Shown one piece after another: positions 1 through 12,917 of a DNA stretch of 64,000 nt. Positions within the stretch are counted from its first letter, which is position 1; each line of letters starts with the position of its first letter. A program made the position numbers and the translations under genes. This DNA comes from Rhytidiadelphus loreus. Lineage: Eukaryota > Streptophyta > Bryopsida > Hypnales > Hylocomiaceae. The DNA is taken from assembly GCA_947034895.1 (NCBI GenBank), contig OX344762.1, positions 72,038,981 to 72,102,980 on the forward strand. The letters run 5' to 3'. The notes beneath the pieces are model-generated. The model was not told the origin of the DNA. It saw only the letters and a program-made list of their open reading frames with translations, and made no database searches.

Positions 1-306
1 ACCAAGGATCTAGACCAGCAAGCGTGGCCGACGAACTCAGGCACGCCGAAGCCCGGCGAGCATCTGGAGAATTGGGGACGTAAGCATCCGGGGGGATCGG
101 AGCCCGGCGACAGGGAAGGTGAAGGAGGATTGCAAGCATCTGGGGTTGCCGCCGATTCATCCCCGACCGCCGAGAGTAGAGAATGCGCCACCGCGGGGGG
201 GTTGGAGAATCGAAGCACAGCCGCGCGGGCGCGAAGTGGGCTTAGCCCGGAGTTCACCGCGCGCGGCCGGTCTTCGTCGGGCGCCGCGGCTGGCTACGGC
301 TCCTCC
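1..306 (+). other. GC-rich leader of the LBD gene
   Basis: The sequence is GC-rich and free of stops in the LBD frame from the window edge to ATG 307, but has no in-frame ATG. It is most simply a 5' untranslated leader. A longer N-terminus starting outside the window is possible. Confidence 0.5.
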
Positions 307-3300
307 ATGAGCAGCAGCAGTGGCGCGCCCTGCGGCGCTTGCAAATTCTTACGACGGAAGTGCGTGCGGGGGTGCATCTTCGCGCCCTACTTCGGCGCGG
401 AGCAAGGCGCGGCCAAGTTCGCGGCAGTGCACAAGGTGTTCGGCGCCAGCAATGTGGCCAAGCTGTTGCTTCACATTCCCACGCCGCGGCGATGCGACGC
501 AGTGCTGACCATCAGCTACGAGGCGCAGGCGCGCTTATCGGATCCAGTATACGGCTGCGTCGCCACCATCTTCGCACTTCAACAGCAGGTGCGCACCAAC
601 CAACACATAATCGGATGTTCAACCTGCTTCCCCTCATGATCCCTCCAGTTTTCGCACCCTTGTATCCTCCTGGTTCCACTCTTTTCGTGACCCTTCAAAC
701 CCTTTCTATGCTTCCGCAAACTTCGCAGCCTTGATTAATCCCCATTTGAAGGACCCAGATAAGATTATTCTTACGTCGAAGTTGATTTCCTTGCCACTGG
801 TCTTGTTATCCGGGCTCCAGTTTAATTTCAACTGAACCGCAGTCTGAAGATCTCCTTCAGCTGATGAATAATTTATTAATACTCGATACTCCAGTTGTAT
901 GGTGCGTGTCTGGCGTCGCAAACTGCCCAGAGGGCAATTTGTAGGACATTTTCGTGACTCTCAAACCCTTACGAAACTTCAGTAAACTTGGCAGTCGAGT
1001 TTGATCACCATTCGGAGGAAATACGTGTTCACGTGCCCAAGCTTGTTTCCATTACAATCGGGGTAGTTAGCCGGGAGTTTAATTGCAACGAAATTCGAAG
1101 GATCAATTCATTGTATTCTCAGGATTACCATCCATTGATGAATCAGTAATACTCAGTACTTCAATTGCATGATGCGATTATGCATCCTGAACTGCTCTGA
1201 AGACAATTTGTAGGACATTTTTAATACTAGCCAGCCTTGAATGTAGCTCTTACAAAACTAGCTTCGTTTCCGGAGTTCGATGGAATGGGATTCATTCCCG
1301 AGCTTAATGTAGAATTAACGTGTCTAGCTAGAAACATCCGAACCTCACAAGCGATTGGTACAGCTATTGGTATAACTACTGACTGTTTAATGTCTAGACT
1401 GATATTCCTAGGCATTGCAAGCCTTAGTCACGCACTAGTAATGGTTTCTGGCTTTCTGGTCACCACGTGAATTCAAATTACGAGATTTCTAATCCTTTCT
1501 TGGAAATCAAGAGTCGCGGTACCGCAGAGAGTGATTCACACCGACAGGGTTCGGTCGGGTTCAGCATTGGGTGCTTTAAGCAAACGTGATAGTCCCTATT
1601 GTTGCTCAGGTTTCTGTTACTTTCAGGTTTCTGTTATATTCAAGAGCAAGATTATAACAGCTTTATAAATTATGTTCACCTAGAAAAAATTACTCCATCT
1701 TTGCCTGTTACTGGCTTTCCTGACCGCAACCCGTTTAGTGTCTGCTTAAGTAGTGATTTATAATTGTATGAATCAATCCTCAGATTTACCCTCGATCGGA
1801 TTCACCTTTGCATTAGAACGGCTCTTGCTAGTGCAGGATTGCCACGTGATAGGTAATGAAGTTAGTGTATCTCTGCTTAGGAGTTTTGTTACAAAGGAGT
1901 ATTTCAGAGCGCCAAAATTGTGAAGTTCAAGTGCCCAGAGCTTCAAATCTAGGACTGGTATCGATCTCAAGTTAACTGAAACTGGTCCAATTCTACTGGA
2001 ATCTGCCATTTTAACGAGTGTGGGGTTCACTCCGTATTGAATCACGGTCAGTGTGTGTTAACCTGGAGGTGCTGCATTGGATGCTGACTTTTGAGGTCAC
2101 GAAATTAGAGAACACGCTTTCAGTAAACTAAAATTCTGACTTGATGTCCTGGGAGGGTTAGACAGATAACCTCGTGACTAACTGTGGGATTAACTTGGTG
2201 CTGGGCGTCGTTAATTAACCTCGGTTTACTTAGTCCGAAAGATGGTGAAGTTACTTGGACGGAAAGATAAATGTTTGTGAATATTGTAGTGTTGTAGGTC
2301 ACGAGTATTAACACTGAAAGGGAAGTGGTTGGGCTAACTTATTAGCTAAGCCACTTAAAACCTGTAAAAGTGACATTTTCCATGCCTTTTTCAGAGCGTT
2401 GAATGGTGAACTCAACTGGAGGGTTCTCCTGTCGAACTGATAGAAATCCCTGGATGAAGTAAGGTAACTACACCAAATTGCGACCTGTTTGCAAAACTGA
2501 CCCAACAGATTTTTGCCTAGAATCTACAACTCTTATTCATGAGAGCCTTGTACACTTTGAAAATTCATGCTACATGAAAATTCATACACTTTGAAAATTC
2601 TAACATATTCCTAAGGTGTCCAAAAGTTTATGCTACAAGAATCTGGAATCCTCATTGGAATCATAACAAGACCAACAGAATTCAGACAAGTTAGTAATTA
2701 TATTTATAGGAACCATGATTAAATGCTTATTTCAAGCGATTTTAGATGTAGTTACCGTAGGTGTAACCGATCTATTCCAGAGTATCCGCTTCCCAGAAGA
2801 CCAGGGGACGGTTACGCGTGGTCTAAGAGGGGAAAAAGAAAATTGCAGTTGTACCTTCCACATTCACAATCTGGCATTTCCCAGATTTTACTATTAACAG
2901 CAGAGATCCGGACATCCGATCCGGTAGCTAGTCCTCGATCGATTATAACGACGATGACATGAGATATTGGGTTTGATCTCCACCAGGTACACGTACTTGG
3001 TACATACAAGAATCTCTGCGGAAGGATCGAATTCTATACTGAGATGCAGCTAGCTGTAAGCTATTTGACTGTATCGATCACTAACTAGTGACTTTTAACT
3101 TTCATATAATTCCATTTATATGAGTCTGATTCGGATTAGGCGATTTTAGTCCGTTGTTACTTTCTCAAACTTTCATATTCTGATTTGGCGATAGTAGTTC
3201 CCTCCTCAAACTTTCACATTCGTCTAAATTGACGTCGTGATTCTGATTAGGCGATATCAGTCAGTAGTTACTTCTTCACGGATCGACTTGGTGAGTAAAA

Positions 3301-5254
3301 CTAATGATCCAAGTCCACGCTGAGATGTAGACTTTGTTGGTCATCTAACGCAACTACGCCTAGAATCAGCTGAGTTTTGTTGGGAGTCACAACTCACAAG
3401 TGGACTCAGGATTCTCTTTATCATGCATTTTTGGGACATATGAGTAAACTCTACATATTTTAATTGCTGAAAATAGTTGTACCCAAAATTAAACCCTAGG
3501 CTTCAGTGAATAGAGGGTGTATATTTTAGCCAGGCAAGAATCTGGAGGGGTTGAGGTTTTACCTTTAGAATTGCGGGCAGTTACCTGAGTGAGCTTCTTA
3601 GTTTCATATTTCATTCATATTAGTCTAGACGTCATGATTCTGATTAGGTGATATTAGTCAGTAATTCCTCACGGACCGGGTTAACTTAGTGAGTAATAGT
3701 TGAGAAGGTTCTGGAATGCAACGTGTCTGTTGTGAGCGGTACATACCTGCAGTAATATATATCTTAGCAGACGATTTAAAGAGTCCTGATGTTTAACTAT
3801 TCCGTAGAATAGTACTTTCACAATCGTACAGCAGTGTCACAACAAGTGAAAATGCTGCCCGGTTCACCGTTGGATCAAAAGGTCGTGGGTGCCCTTAGCA
3901 TCAAATCTCTAGGAATCTGATTGTAGCGCTGCCAATATGGCTGTTAAAGTCACATTGCGGCCATAGGACATGTATATACTCTAGCCTCTTTAATCAGACT
4001 TATAAAAATGTGACAATGGTATAGTTTGAATGTGTGATCAGTGTGCTACAGCTGACGTGCCAAGTGTACAGGATGAATTTCCAGAATGTTGTTTTAGAAT
4101 TTAGGAGGTCCGAGTGAAAGCACACGAAGGTATGTAGTTACTGAGAGAGTCAGTTAATAGCAGTTGGGAGTTGGGCCTTGGGACTGTTGGGAGTTGATTT
4201 CAAGATGAGAGTGCTCTGCACTGATTAGTACAGTAGTACCTTCTAGCTTCAGATTTACGATATCCAATCTAATGTTGATTGAACTTGCCTTTGATGAGGG
4301 ATGGGTTGTACCTTACATGTAGTAACTCTGGGGCAATGGTTTCAAACTTTAGTAATTCCACTCGATTTTTTGGGTCTGTAACCTTTTCAGTACGTTCGAT
4401 TCTCCTCTTGATATCAGGTACAACTTTTTGACATGTCTGAAACTCTTTGCATGCACTGATTACCTTCTAGCTTCAGATATGCAATAACCAATCTACTATC
4501 TGATTAAGCCTACACTTACCTCCGGTGAGGGATGGGGTGTCCGTTTTCACTGGTGTCAAATTAATACCCGTTGATTACGTTCTTCTCTGCAGTGTTTCAG
4601 GTGACAGGCTTACAGGCCGAGTTCCTCTGTGCATGCACTGATCTCCTTCTAGCTTCAGATATGCAATAACTAATGTAACTTTTGGTTAAGCTTAACTCTC
4701 TTGAGGGATGAGCTCTACACTGTCAATTGTATTTCTTATCAACATTCGTTAATTTTTCGTACTTCTCTGCAATATTTCAGGTGGCAAGCTTGCAGGCGGA
4801 GTTAGCAATGGTGCAAGCGCAATTGGCAGACCGTCACGCTCACCTGCAACAAACGCACCACCAGCATCAGCAGAGGATGGTACAACAGCAACAGCAAGGG
4901 TTTGCAGCAAGCCAAGCACCACCGGAGTATATGCTACACTTACCGGACCACTCGACTTCAGGTCTGTCCATGGGCATGCCGGGAGGCTCCAGCGCTAATA
5001 ACCCCTATACTTCCAGAGTGAAGCCTGAAGAAGAAAGCAGTTACCACCTTCATGGCTTACAACAACAACATCAACAACAGCAGCAACAACAACATCAACA
5101 TCACTATGACTTAGGAATGCCCTCCAGCAGCCTGCAGGATCATTCGGAGCACAGCCTTTTGGAATCTATACAAAAGTCCCGAAGCGGTGGAATGGGCGAC
5201 CAGCCTGACGGAGGCGAGTTGCAAGCGTTGGCGTCTCTCCTTCGCCGGAAATAG
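307..5254 (+). CDS. LOB-domain (LBD/ASL) transcription factor, class I, LBD16/18/29/30-like
   Basis: Two exons, 307-588 and 4781-5254, join in phase 0 to give 251 aa. Exon 1 holds the LOB domain: zinc-finger-like cysteines C9-x2-C12-x6-C19-x3-C23, the GAS block (GAS at 46-48) and the DPVYG stretch (79-83). Exon 2 starts with a leucine-rich coiled coil (VASLQAEL from residue 95), as in the known family, where the intron sits at this same point. The rest is Gln/His-rich and low in complexity. These proteins are plant nuclear DNA-binding regulators of lateral organ, root and vascular development; the domain sequence is closest in my judgement to the LBD16/18/29/30 group. ATG 307 is the first in-frame ATG, and the short Ser-rich lead matches relatives, although the frame is open back to position 1, so an upstream exon cannot be excluded. 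C63 in the PxxRR region is unusual. The family call is secure; the subclade is inference. Confidence 0.93.
589..4780 (+). other. 4.2-kb intron of the LBD gene
   Basis: The donor follows the CAG CAG codons at 583-588, and the acceptor is the TTTCAG ending at 4780. The intron is far longer than any other in the window and is not as AT-rich as the intergenic DNA. It contains a dispersed duplicated segment: about 70 bp at 3231-3300 recurs with substitutions at about 3628-3705, sharing GACGTC, TTCTGATTAGG and the terminal TGAGTAA, with a partial third relative near 3125-3160. Its 3' end is the tandem repeat listed separately. No coding sequence was recognised inside it. Confidence 0.75.
4229..4800 (+). 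repeat. Tandem repeat that includes the LBD intron 3' splice junction
   Basis: Three diverged units of roughly 170-210 bp each contain a CTTCTAGCTTCAGAT box, a GAGGGATG box, a pyrimidine tract and an AG acceptor. The last unit ends in the true acceptor and exon 2 start (4781). The middle unit ends in TTTCAG followed by GTGACAGGCTTACAGGCCGA at 4601, plainly a decayed copy of the exon 2 start GTGGCAAGCTTGCAGGCGGA. The first unit has a more degraded counterpart near 4416. Confidence 0.8.
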
Positions 5255-7512
5255 AACGTGCACGAGATGAAACTAACTTTTTCGTGGAGAGGATTTTGAC
5301 TACTGCATGAGTTCGTCAGCACGTGGATTCGATTGGAGATTTTCGCCAGTAATTAATTACCACTGGTTTTCTTAATCTGTGGTTTTTAATGGTTGAAAAT
5401 CATGGGAATTTCCAGTTTTCCAGGTCGAGTATTGATTGAGTTCACACCTAGTGAATTTAATTCAACAGGTAGGAAGTAATTACGATCTCACCATGATATT
5501 GACATGGCGACAGTGACTGGATGGGCAGGCAGATGATGAGCAACACGAGGAGATTAACCTAATTATTTTCACCTGTACAAGGACCTGAAGACGTTATATG
5601 AAAATACGACAAGGAAGAATGGCTCTAGCTTCAAGGAAACGGAGTCCAATCTGGCCTTGATTCACAGGTACTAGCCATAGTACGTGCAAGTTATGATATC
5701 GATGATGGTCAAGGTGCATGCTGTAAGACGCTTTAAATTGTGATTTGTTTCACATTGGAACTACAATCTGCAACTAGATCACGAAGAATGAAGTGGACCA
5801 GCTCATTTTTTAGTTCAATAGACTTACAAGAACTGTAGAATTAACAATGTAGACAGAGAATGATCAGGATTTGGTGTGGTACGTAGACGTTCTATCAACT
5901 TCCATCAAGCTGACTAAGCCGACTTCCTAGTTTATAGTTTTTGAGAATTATTAGAAACTTGCTCCTGTTTTGGCATCTGTTTTCGTTTTTTTGTGTCTGC
6001 CCTTTTGAGGGGTTGGCTGTAGACAAGGTAGCCTCCCTTGGGCATAACTCCACACATCATGTGGATTGTGATCTTTACTAATTACTAATTCTAGCTCTTC
6101 CTCCCTCTAGACGTTGTGTAGAAGCTAGCTAGCTTGTGAGTAGGTTCTCTATATTCATCCTTGCACTCTAAGAATCTCCAACTCTTGAGGTTGTCAGTTG
6201 TGCTGCAACACTTGACTTTTGTACTACTGATCTGGCAAGTGGCTCTCGACAGCGTTCCATTTTTTTTGCTTCTAATGTTGGATTTATTTGGTTCTGTGCC
6301 TATTGCTTTTCGTTGTTTACTTGCAGTGCATGATTTGATGGTTCTAGAATTCATTGCAATGAGAATGTTGCTGGCTGTTTTAGCAGTGACTATTGTGAAG
6401 TCTGTATCATAATTATTTACAATTAATGCCAACTCTGCTAATAATGGGGGATGTTCATTACATTGGCGCTTTTCAAACTATTGAAAACTGCTTTTCAGTG
6501 CGTTGAAAACTGAATGGAATTTTTGCTTAAAAAAAAAAAATGAATGAATGGAATTCAGTCCTGGTTTGTATAGCTAAGTTTGTGCAGGTGAGTGGCACAA
6601 TTTTGGGGCTCTGAATCTGTCAGTATACTGAATTTGACACGCAATGAATGTCTAGCAACTATACATCAGATGTATAAAAGCACGTAGCTAACTCAGATAT
6701 TTGAGACTAGCTATGAGAACGTCAATTTTGCTAAAACTGGCTATATTTCACAAGTCAAAAATTGTGACATATCTTCACAAAGGTCTAATTTCAGAACACA
6801 AACTAGGATAAGTATAGGTTTTAGGTTGTGCATCTTGAATCACACCAAAGTAATGGAATATTGCCAATTTAATGAAATAGACGTTTAAGATAGAAACACC
6901 TAAAATCAACATTATTTTTGTTCCCAACATCTCAAAGGTCAAATGGCTTAAAATTTTTGATGAGATTATTTGTGAACTCAAAAGAATGCAATCCAAATGG
7001 TGTCTTAAATTTTGTAATTTTGACACTCTATAGCTCTAGTAATATTTTTCTAATTTTCAAAATTGAGAGCATAGGATAGATTATACATATCACTATCTAG
7101 ACTTACCTTGAATAGACAAACCACAAACAAATGAAATTGTTTTTCTTTGAAATGTATTATCTTTTTGTACAATAGATTTTTGTGTATATATTTTTCCTAC
7201 AAAACCATTAGAGAAAATATGGACTCTTTGGATTTTGGAAGGTTGAAAAGGTTTGACATGCTAAGCTATTTCAAGAGTCTACATGCCCTATAAGAGGTAA
7301 ATGAAACATTGTCCTTGCCTTATGTGCCACATGGAGGAATCATGGTGTACATCACCAAAGTAGCCTATTGGTTTGTGAAACCTCCCATACCGCAAAATAA
7401 AATAATAAGCTACAATAGGAGAAAGCACAAAATAAAACACAAGTTCAAGGTCCTTTAGAGTGCTTCCTTCCATCTCTCTAAAGATTCCATTTTTCTCTAA
7501 TGCTATGGTATT
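5255..7512. other. Intergenic, no gene seen
   Basis: This holds the LBD 3' untranslated and downstream region, grading into AT-rich DNA after about 6.7 kb. Short open frames such as those near 6.1-6.4 kb and 6.8-7.0 kb have low-complexity or AT-driven translations and match no family I know. Confidence 0.6.
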
Positions 7513-7520
7513 TCATAACC

Positions 7521-8103
7521 CCCGGGGAGGACACTCCCTATGTTTTAGCAAACTACGTGCGGCGGAAAAAGTAAAACAAGTAATACACCTTAAAATTTAA
7601 TTTCTTTTTCAAAAAAAAAATTATGGATAGATTTTACTACTTTATAAGTTTATGTTTTGAATTATTGGTATTTTTTTGTGCTAATAGTAATTAGTTATAA
7701 ATTTTTGAAGAAAAAAGATACACTGTAAAGCTGAAAATAACTTTCACACCTCTATATTATATAAGAAAAAAAATTTGAAAAATGAAAAAAAATTTATATA
7801 GAATAGCTTTCTATTGAAAGTTTATTTTGGTTGAATATTGATGCAATAGTCATCTTCATGTGAGCTCTATAAATATTTTAGTTGGAGAACATGCCATTTT
7901 AGTTCATTTTTCAACCCTTTCTAGACAATATATCTTATGTTATTTGGAATTGAATTTTTTGTCAATAGAAACCTTTAGTCATTGTTAAACAAAGCTCAAA
8001 ATTTTAGAATGAAATTATAGTTTATTCAAGGTGAATTACATGAATTACTTTTTCCACCGCCGCACGTAGGTACCCCAAATGTAGTGAGAGTGTCCTCCCC
8101 TAG
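7521..8103. mobile_element. hAT-like MITE with 8-bp target duplication
   Basis: The 583-bp element is flanked by the 8-bp direct repeat TCATAACC at 7513-7520 and 8104-8111. The ends are inverted repeats sharing GGGGAGGACACTC, and the homology continues inward to a GC-rich ACGTGCGGCGG / CCGCCGCACGT block next to a Ttt-rich stretch at 8049. There is no coding capacity; the interior is AT-rich. An 8-bp duplication is typical of hAT elements, so this is probably a non-autonomous hAT relative. The ends and duplication are directly visible; the superfamily is inference. Confidence 0.82.
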
Positions 8104-8111
8104 TCATAACC

Positions 8112-11100
8112 ATATGTTGCAACATCTTAATGATTTACCTTTTATAACTCATAAGCATGATTTCCTAAGGCCTCTAGTAGTTTGCTAAAAGACAAAGTCC
8201 AAATGAAGATAATCTTGTGTTAATTTTAAGTGATTTTAATGCACTTTCAATTATAACACTTTTGAGTTCCTATTCCTTGTCAATTAAAATTTATTAATAT
8301 ATTTGTTTGGACCATTTTGTCATGTAGACTGAGGGTGCACTTAGTAATATATTACTTTCTTATGGGGCCTATTAATTAAAGAATTTTTCTTTGCTTCTCT
8401 AGACACAAATGAATTTGAATTTTTTACAAGGAATGCGTCCTAGGCCTTGACTCTTGGAAAAGTTAGTAAATAAACTACTTATGAACTACCAAAACAATTG
8501 CTATTAAATGTACGAGAATACAAGATGAGTCCGAAAAAGAAGGAACACTAATGTAAATAGCATAAATGAACAAGGATTTTAAAAATTGTATTAGCATTTC
8601 TAAATCACCATAATTTCATTTTTGATATTTTTTCCATTTGGATTATTTTTAACCCCCTAAAGACCAAATATCTTATCACATGACAATAATATATTTGGGT
8701 TTGTGATGATGAAGTCAATGAATGAACGGATGTTCTCTAATTTTTGGCATAAGATGGGGACATTCACCTTCTTGCCTAGAATTTTTTGAAGGGGCCAATT
8801 CAATGCCCAAATCAAAAGTCATCTTGTCTAAAAAGAAATTAGGCAACTTTAGGTTAGGTTCTAAGCAAGTTGGACGGGAAACACACAAAATTGTAATCAC
8901 ACAAATTGACAGTTTTGACCGTCTCCATTGGAAGACAATAACAAGGTGGGAGTGAAGTTGGGAGGTTTTGTAGTTTGGAGTGGAAGGTCTCGGAAGGCTT
9001 GCCATTGCTAGAAACAACATTTGCAACAATCTCAAATTGAGCCCTAAAATTAATCCTACTTATAGGAAATGATGGATTTTAAGTTTTCATTGTTTGGATT
9101 TTCCAATAAAAAAATTCTCAATGCATAAGAAATCATCAAAATGTAACTAGTATATTTACCTAACCTCTTTGAATTGTAGAGTGATTTAGAATAATGTAGA
9201 CCTCTTATGTGCTTCTAATATTTTGTATGCATCTATCTAATTAACAAAATATTGTACACACAAAGTTTTAGAGCTTCAATTATGAGTAGAACAATGGCTC
9301 AATCCAAGAGGACTCAAAGCCTTTTGTTCCCCATGGGCAATGTTGAAAAAAAATTAAAAACTTGTGATACACAACTATTCTTTCACTGTGAGGGGAACAG
9401 GCTTGAAATGGTCTTCCATTGGCCTCAATTCCCCCCAAATGTTCCTTGCATTAAAAGCATCATCAATAATCTTCATCCTCTATTTTTACTGAACATGAAC
9501 AAAAATGAATTGACATGCACAAAGTGACATTTAATATTGAATTTTACTAGTCTTTGTGTTAGAGTCTATCAACCAAAACTTGAAGTCCCAGCCAACAAAC
9601 TGCCACGGACCAAGGGCATTGATTTCATCGAGGTTAAGGTTATGAGAACATTTTTCAACTTTTAATGTTTAGAATGACCTTCTAAACAAAAATTTGGATT
9701 TTAAAGTCCCTTTGAATTTGACATGCAATGTATATTATTTTTTACTTCAATCAAATATTATATACCAATCGAGGCTTGATAAGGAAATATGATTTAATTT
9801 TTTCTATTTTAGCCCTTGATGCAAATTAATTTTTATTCATGTAAAAACAGTTTTAGTGAATATTTCAAAAGGCATTTTACAACATAGGAATAGTAGGTAG
9901 TTGCCTAGTTGGTACTTATAAGCTACAAAGAAGGATCCAATTGTTGTATTCATTTGGAAAATATTGTATCATGCCTAATGGGAAATTGACACAATACTAT
10001 GTGAAAAAAAGATAGTTTGTTATAGAAAATAGATACAACAAGGTATAAATTAATAATAAATAGAAAATCATTAACAAAAAAATATTAAAAATTGACAATT
10101 GATGAGGACTTGATGGTGATCAAATTTCACCAAAAGAATGAAGTTGAAACTATCCTCAATGTTTAGAAGTGTATGTACAAGGGAGCCCTATTTGCATGAC
10201 TATCGATATAAATTAATATATTTTTAGATGCCCCATTGTAGGCACATGTCCACCTACTATGGGGATAGACCACTAAAATTCCAGCTCTAATTCATTAATT
10301 TTGTGTACTCCCTAGTACTAAAAAACTTCTAAACCTCAAAGTGTGACAAATTAGCAAAATTGACATTTAAATATTAAATGATTTTTTTTAATTTAAAAAA
10401 TAAGGAATATGATTAAAATCAAGTAAGCCATCTCCCATAAAAATTTCAAGTTCTTCAGGATCATGCTTCAAAAGTTATAGCAATTGACAACTTTGTCACT
10501 CTAAATGTGCCTCAAAATAGTATTAGTCTTTCTTGCAATCATCCTTCATTATGTAAAATTTAAAGACAAAATATTTTTGAAATTAAATATCATTTATCTT
10601 GTAGGTATAATTGTCCATGCAAAACTTTCAATGTGCACATTTATTTCTCTAAGTATGAAAACATCCATGTCTAATTCACAATTGTAAGATACATATTCCA
10701 ATCAAAAATAAGATTTTCTCCTGTTCTCCAATGTATAAACTAATATGACATGAATTGTTGCTACAATTAGAATACCTTACGAATATGGTTGGTCTGATGA
10801 AAAATTATTATATAATTAGATGTTCAAAACTTTAGGATTTTTGATTTTCTAATTAAAAAACTTGTGTAGAGAAAAAAGTACCTTACAAACAAATAATCTA
10901 CTTTTATAATCAAATGAAACTTATCTTTAGAAAATAAATAAATATTTGACAAAGGTGTGTCAAATCCCACCCTTCACTTATGATAGTCTAATTTCCTTTG
11001 AAGCCCAATTTTGGGGGGTTATTTTCTGAGTTTTTGTAGACCATTAGCAATGTTGTTGCAACCATAATAGTCCACAATCAATTTTCTCAATTTTTTTCTT

Positions 11101-12297
11101 GGAAAAGCTTCATAATTTTAAATGTATCTATGGTATATATTTCAAGGTATGTATATTTTAGTACAAATGCACTTTATCATTTCAACTTCAAAATTTGTAA
11201 CTACTTCTATAAAAGTTTGAAAAATCCTAAAATGCCACATAGGCCAAAAAATGGCCCTTAGATGACATTTTGTATTGTTAGGAGACAGGAAAAGCATTTT
11301 TCCATTCACAATTTGGAAACTTGGTTAAGTGTTTTTGCAAGAAGATGGTGTTGGAAATCTTCCCTTTGGTGGTCTTATTGACATTAAAAGAGAATTCAGG
11401 CCAGGGGAAGGCCGGCCCCTGGCCGTGAACCAAACGTACGCTGTCAAATAAAAAAATAATTAAAAAATAATTAAAAAAATAAAAAATATTAAAATATTAA
11501 AATAAAAAATAAAAAATAAAAAATAAATTTTATTTTTATAAAAAAAATAATTAAATATTACAGTCTGATGTGGCCGAACTTTGGCCACATCAGACTGCGC
11601 ATGTGGCTGAGTTCCCAGAGTTCGAAAACTCAGGGAACTCGCGGCCATGTGAGGCAGCTGAATTTCCCCTAATGCTATTTTACATAGGAAAGACACTTAA
11701 TCCATGGATCACTATGGTCCATGGAGTATATTTTGAAAACTTCAAGATTCTTGCTCGTGATGTGAATTTGAGCTACAAAAATGATCTTTTTTGAATTTGG
11801 GTCCACCTAATGAAATGAAGACAATGAAGTCTAGTTTCTACTCCACCTTGAACATTTGAAAAATTCCTAAATGTGAATATTTCATTGCAATTTGAACTTT
11901 GGGCCTATAAACACAATCTCTCGATTATTGAATTATAAAAAGATAAGGTAGATGTTTTTACCCCATGATATTTCAAACTATTCTACACACCTACAAAGAA
12001 ATTTTCAGATTTTTTGAGCATATAATTTTGTATTTGATATGAAATTTCTTTAGGTTTTCTTTGAAAAATTCACAATAATTTCAAGATTTCATGAAAAAAA
12101 TTGAAATTTACTTGACTGGTAGAAGACATGTGATCACATCTCTTAAAAATAAAGTAATCATATAAAATTTCAAGCATAAATAATCACAAAAAGAGAGTAT
12201 GCATAGCAATAGGATTTTGAAGTTTAAATCTATGGTCTTAGGACCCTCCTTTCAAGGTTAAGTTATGTTGTTGAATAAAGACTCATGAGAAAATGTA
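8112..12297. other. AT-rich intergenic DNA with a hairpin cluster near 11.4-11.7 kb
   Basis: No gene was recognised. The one structured part is about 11411-11670, where GC-rich palindromes flank a run of A/T homopolymers: GGCCAGGGG...CCCCTGGCC at 11400-11426, AGTCTGATGTGGCC...GGCCACATCAGACT around 11561-11595, and GAGTTCCC...GGGAACTC around 11609-11640. This may be a small foldback element, but clear termini and a target duplication were not found. Confidence 0.5.
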
Positions 12298-12552
12298 TTC
12301 CCTTCATCCCAAAATGATTGTCTACTTTGAATGTTATATTTTTCTAAGGTTGTTTTGAATTAGTCATATAGAGACTTCCTTGTGACTAATCATATTTAGG
12401 TTGCAATGAACACTTGCAATTTATGTTCTTCATTGATTCCAGTGATATAAATTTTTTTACCTTTCTCAATTATGTTTTTCACAATATGATCAATGAATCC
12501 GTCTCAAAAAATACCAATAAAATTGTACACAATTGATTTGGTACGAAGGGAG
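12298..12552. mobile_element. Stowaway-like MITE (Tc1/mariner type)
   Basis: The 255-bp non-coding element is flanked by TA at 12296-12297 and 12553-12554. The left end TTCCCTTCATCCCAAAATGA and the inverted right end CTCCCTTCGTACCAAAT both resemble the CTCCCTCCGTCCCAAAAT terminus known for plant Stowaway MITEs, and both continue into a matching TTGT.TAC block. The TA duplication fits this assignment. Confidence 0.83.
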
Positions 12553-12917
12553 TACTTTTCATTCATCAAATAGCTCAAATTGAAAAATAAATATTAATGG
12601 GCTTTAACAAAAGCTTGAGACAATTGCATTGATTGGTCAACTTCACATTAGGATTGTAGCTTAGATTTATGACCACCAAAAGAAGTTTGTTTCTACCTGA
12701 GGCCATGAGAGGGGATATGTTTTAAAAGTGTATAAGGTCTAATTTGAAACAACCCATTTGAGGCAAAATGGGATATGTCGTACAAGTAAGGTGGTTTAGG
12801 GGTTTATTTTTTTTGTAACTTACCATGCTGAAGAAACTTACATCCATTCAACTGAGAAAATTCATTTTTGCCTTCTACTTCTTTTAACTATTATGATTTT
12901 TCAAAGACTATTCTTAA

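Noticed and set aside
11400..11670. Foldback transposon with GC-rich palindromes
   Set aside because: The palindromes are real, but I could not define matching outer ends or a target duplication, so it is described only as a hairpin cluster.
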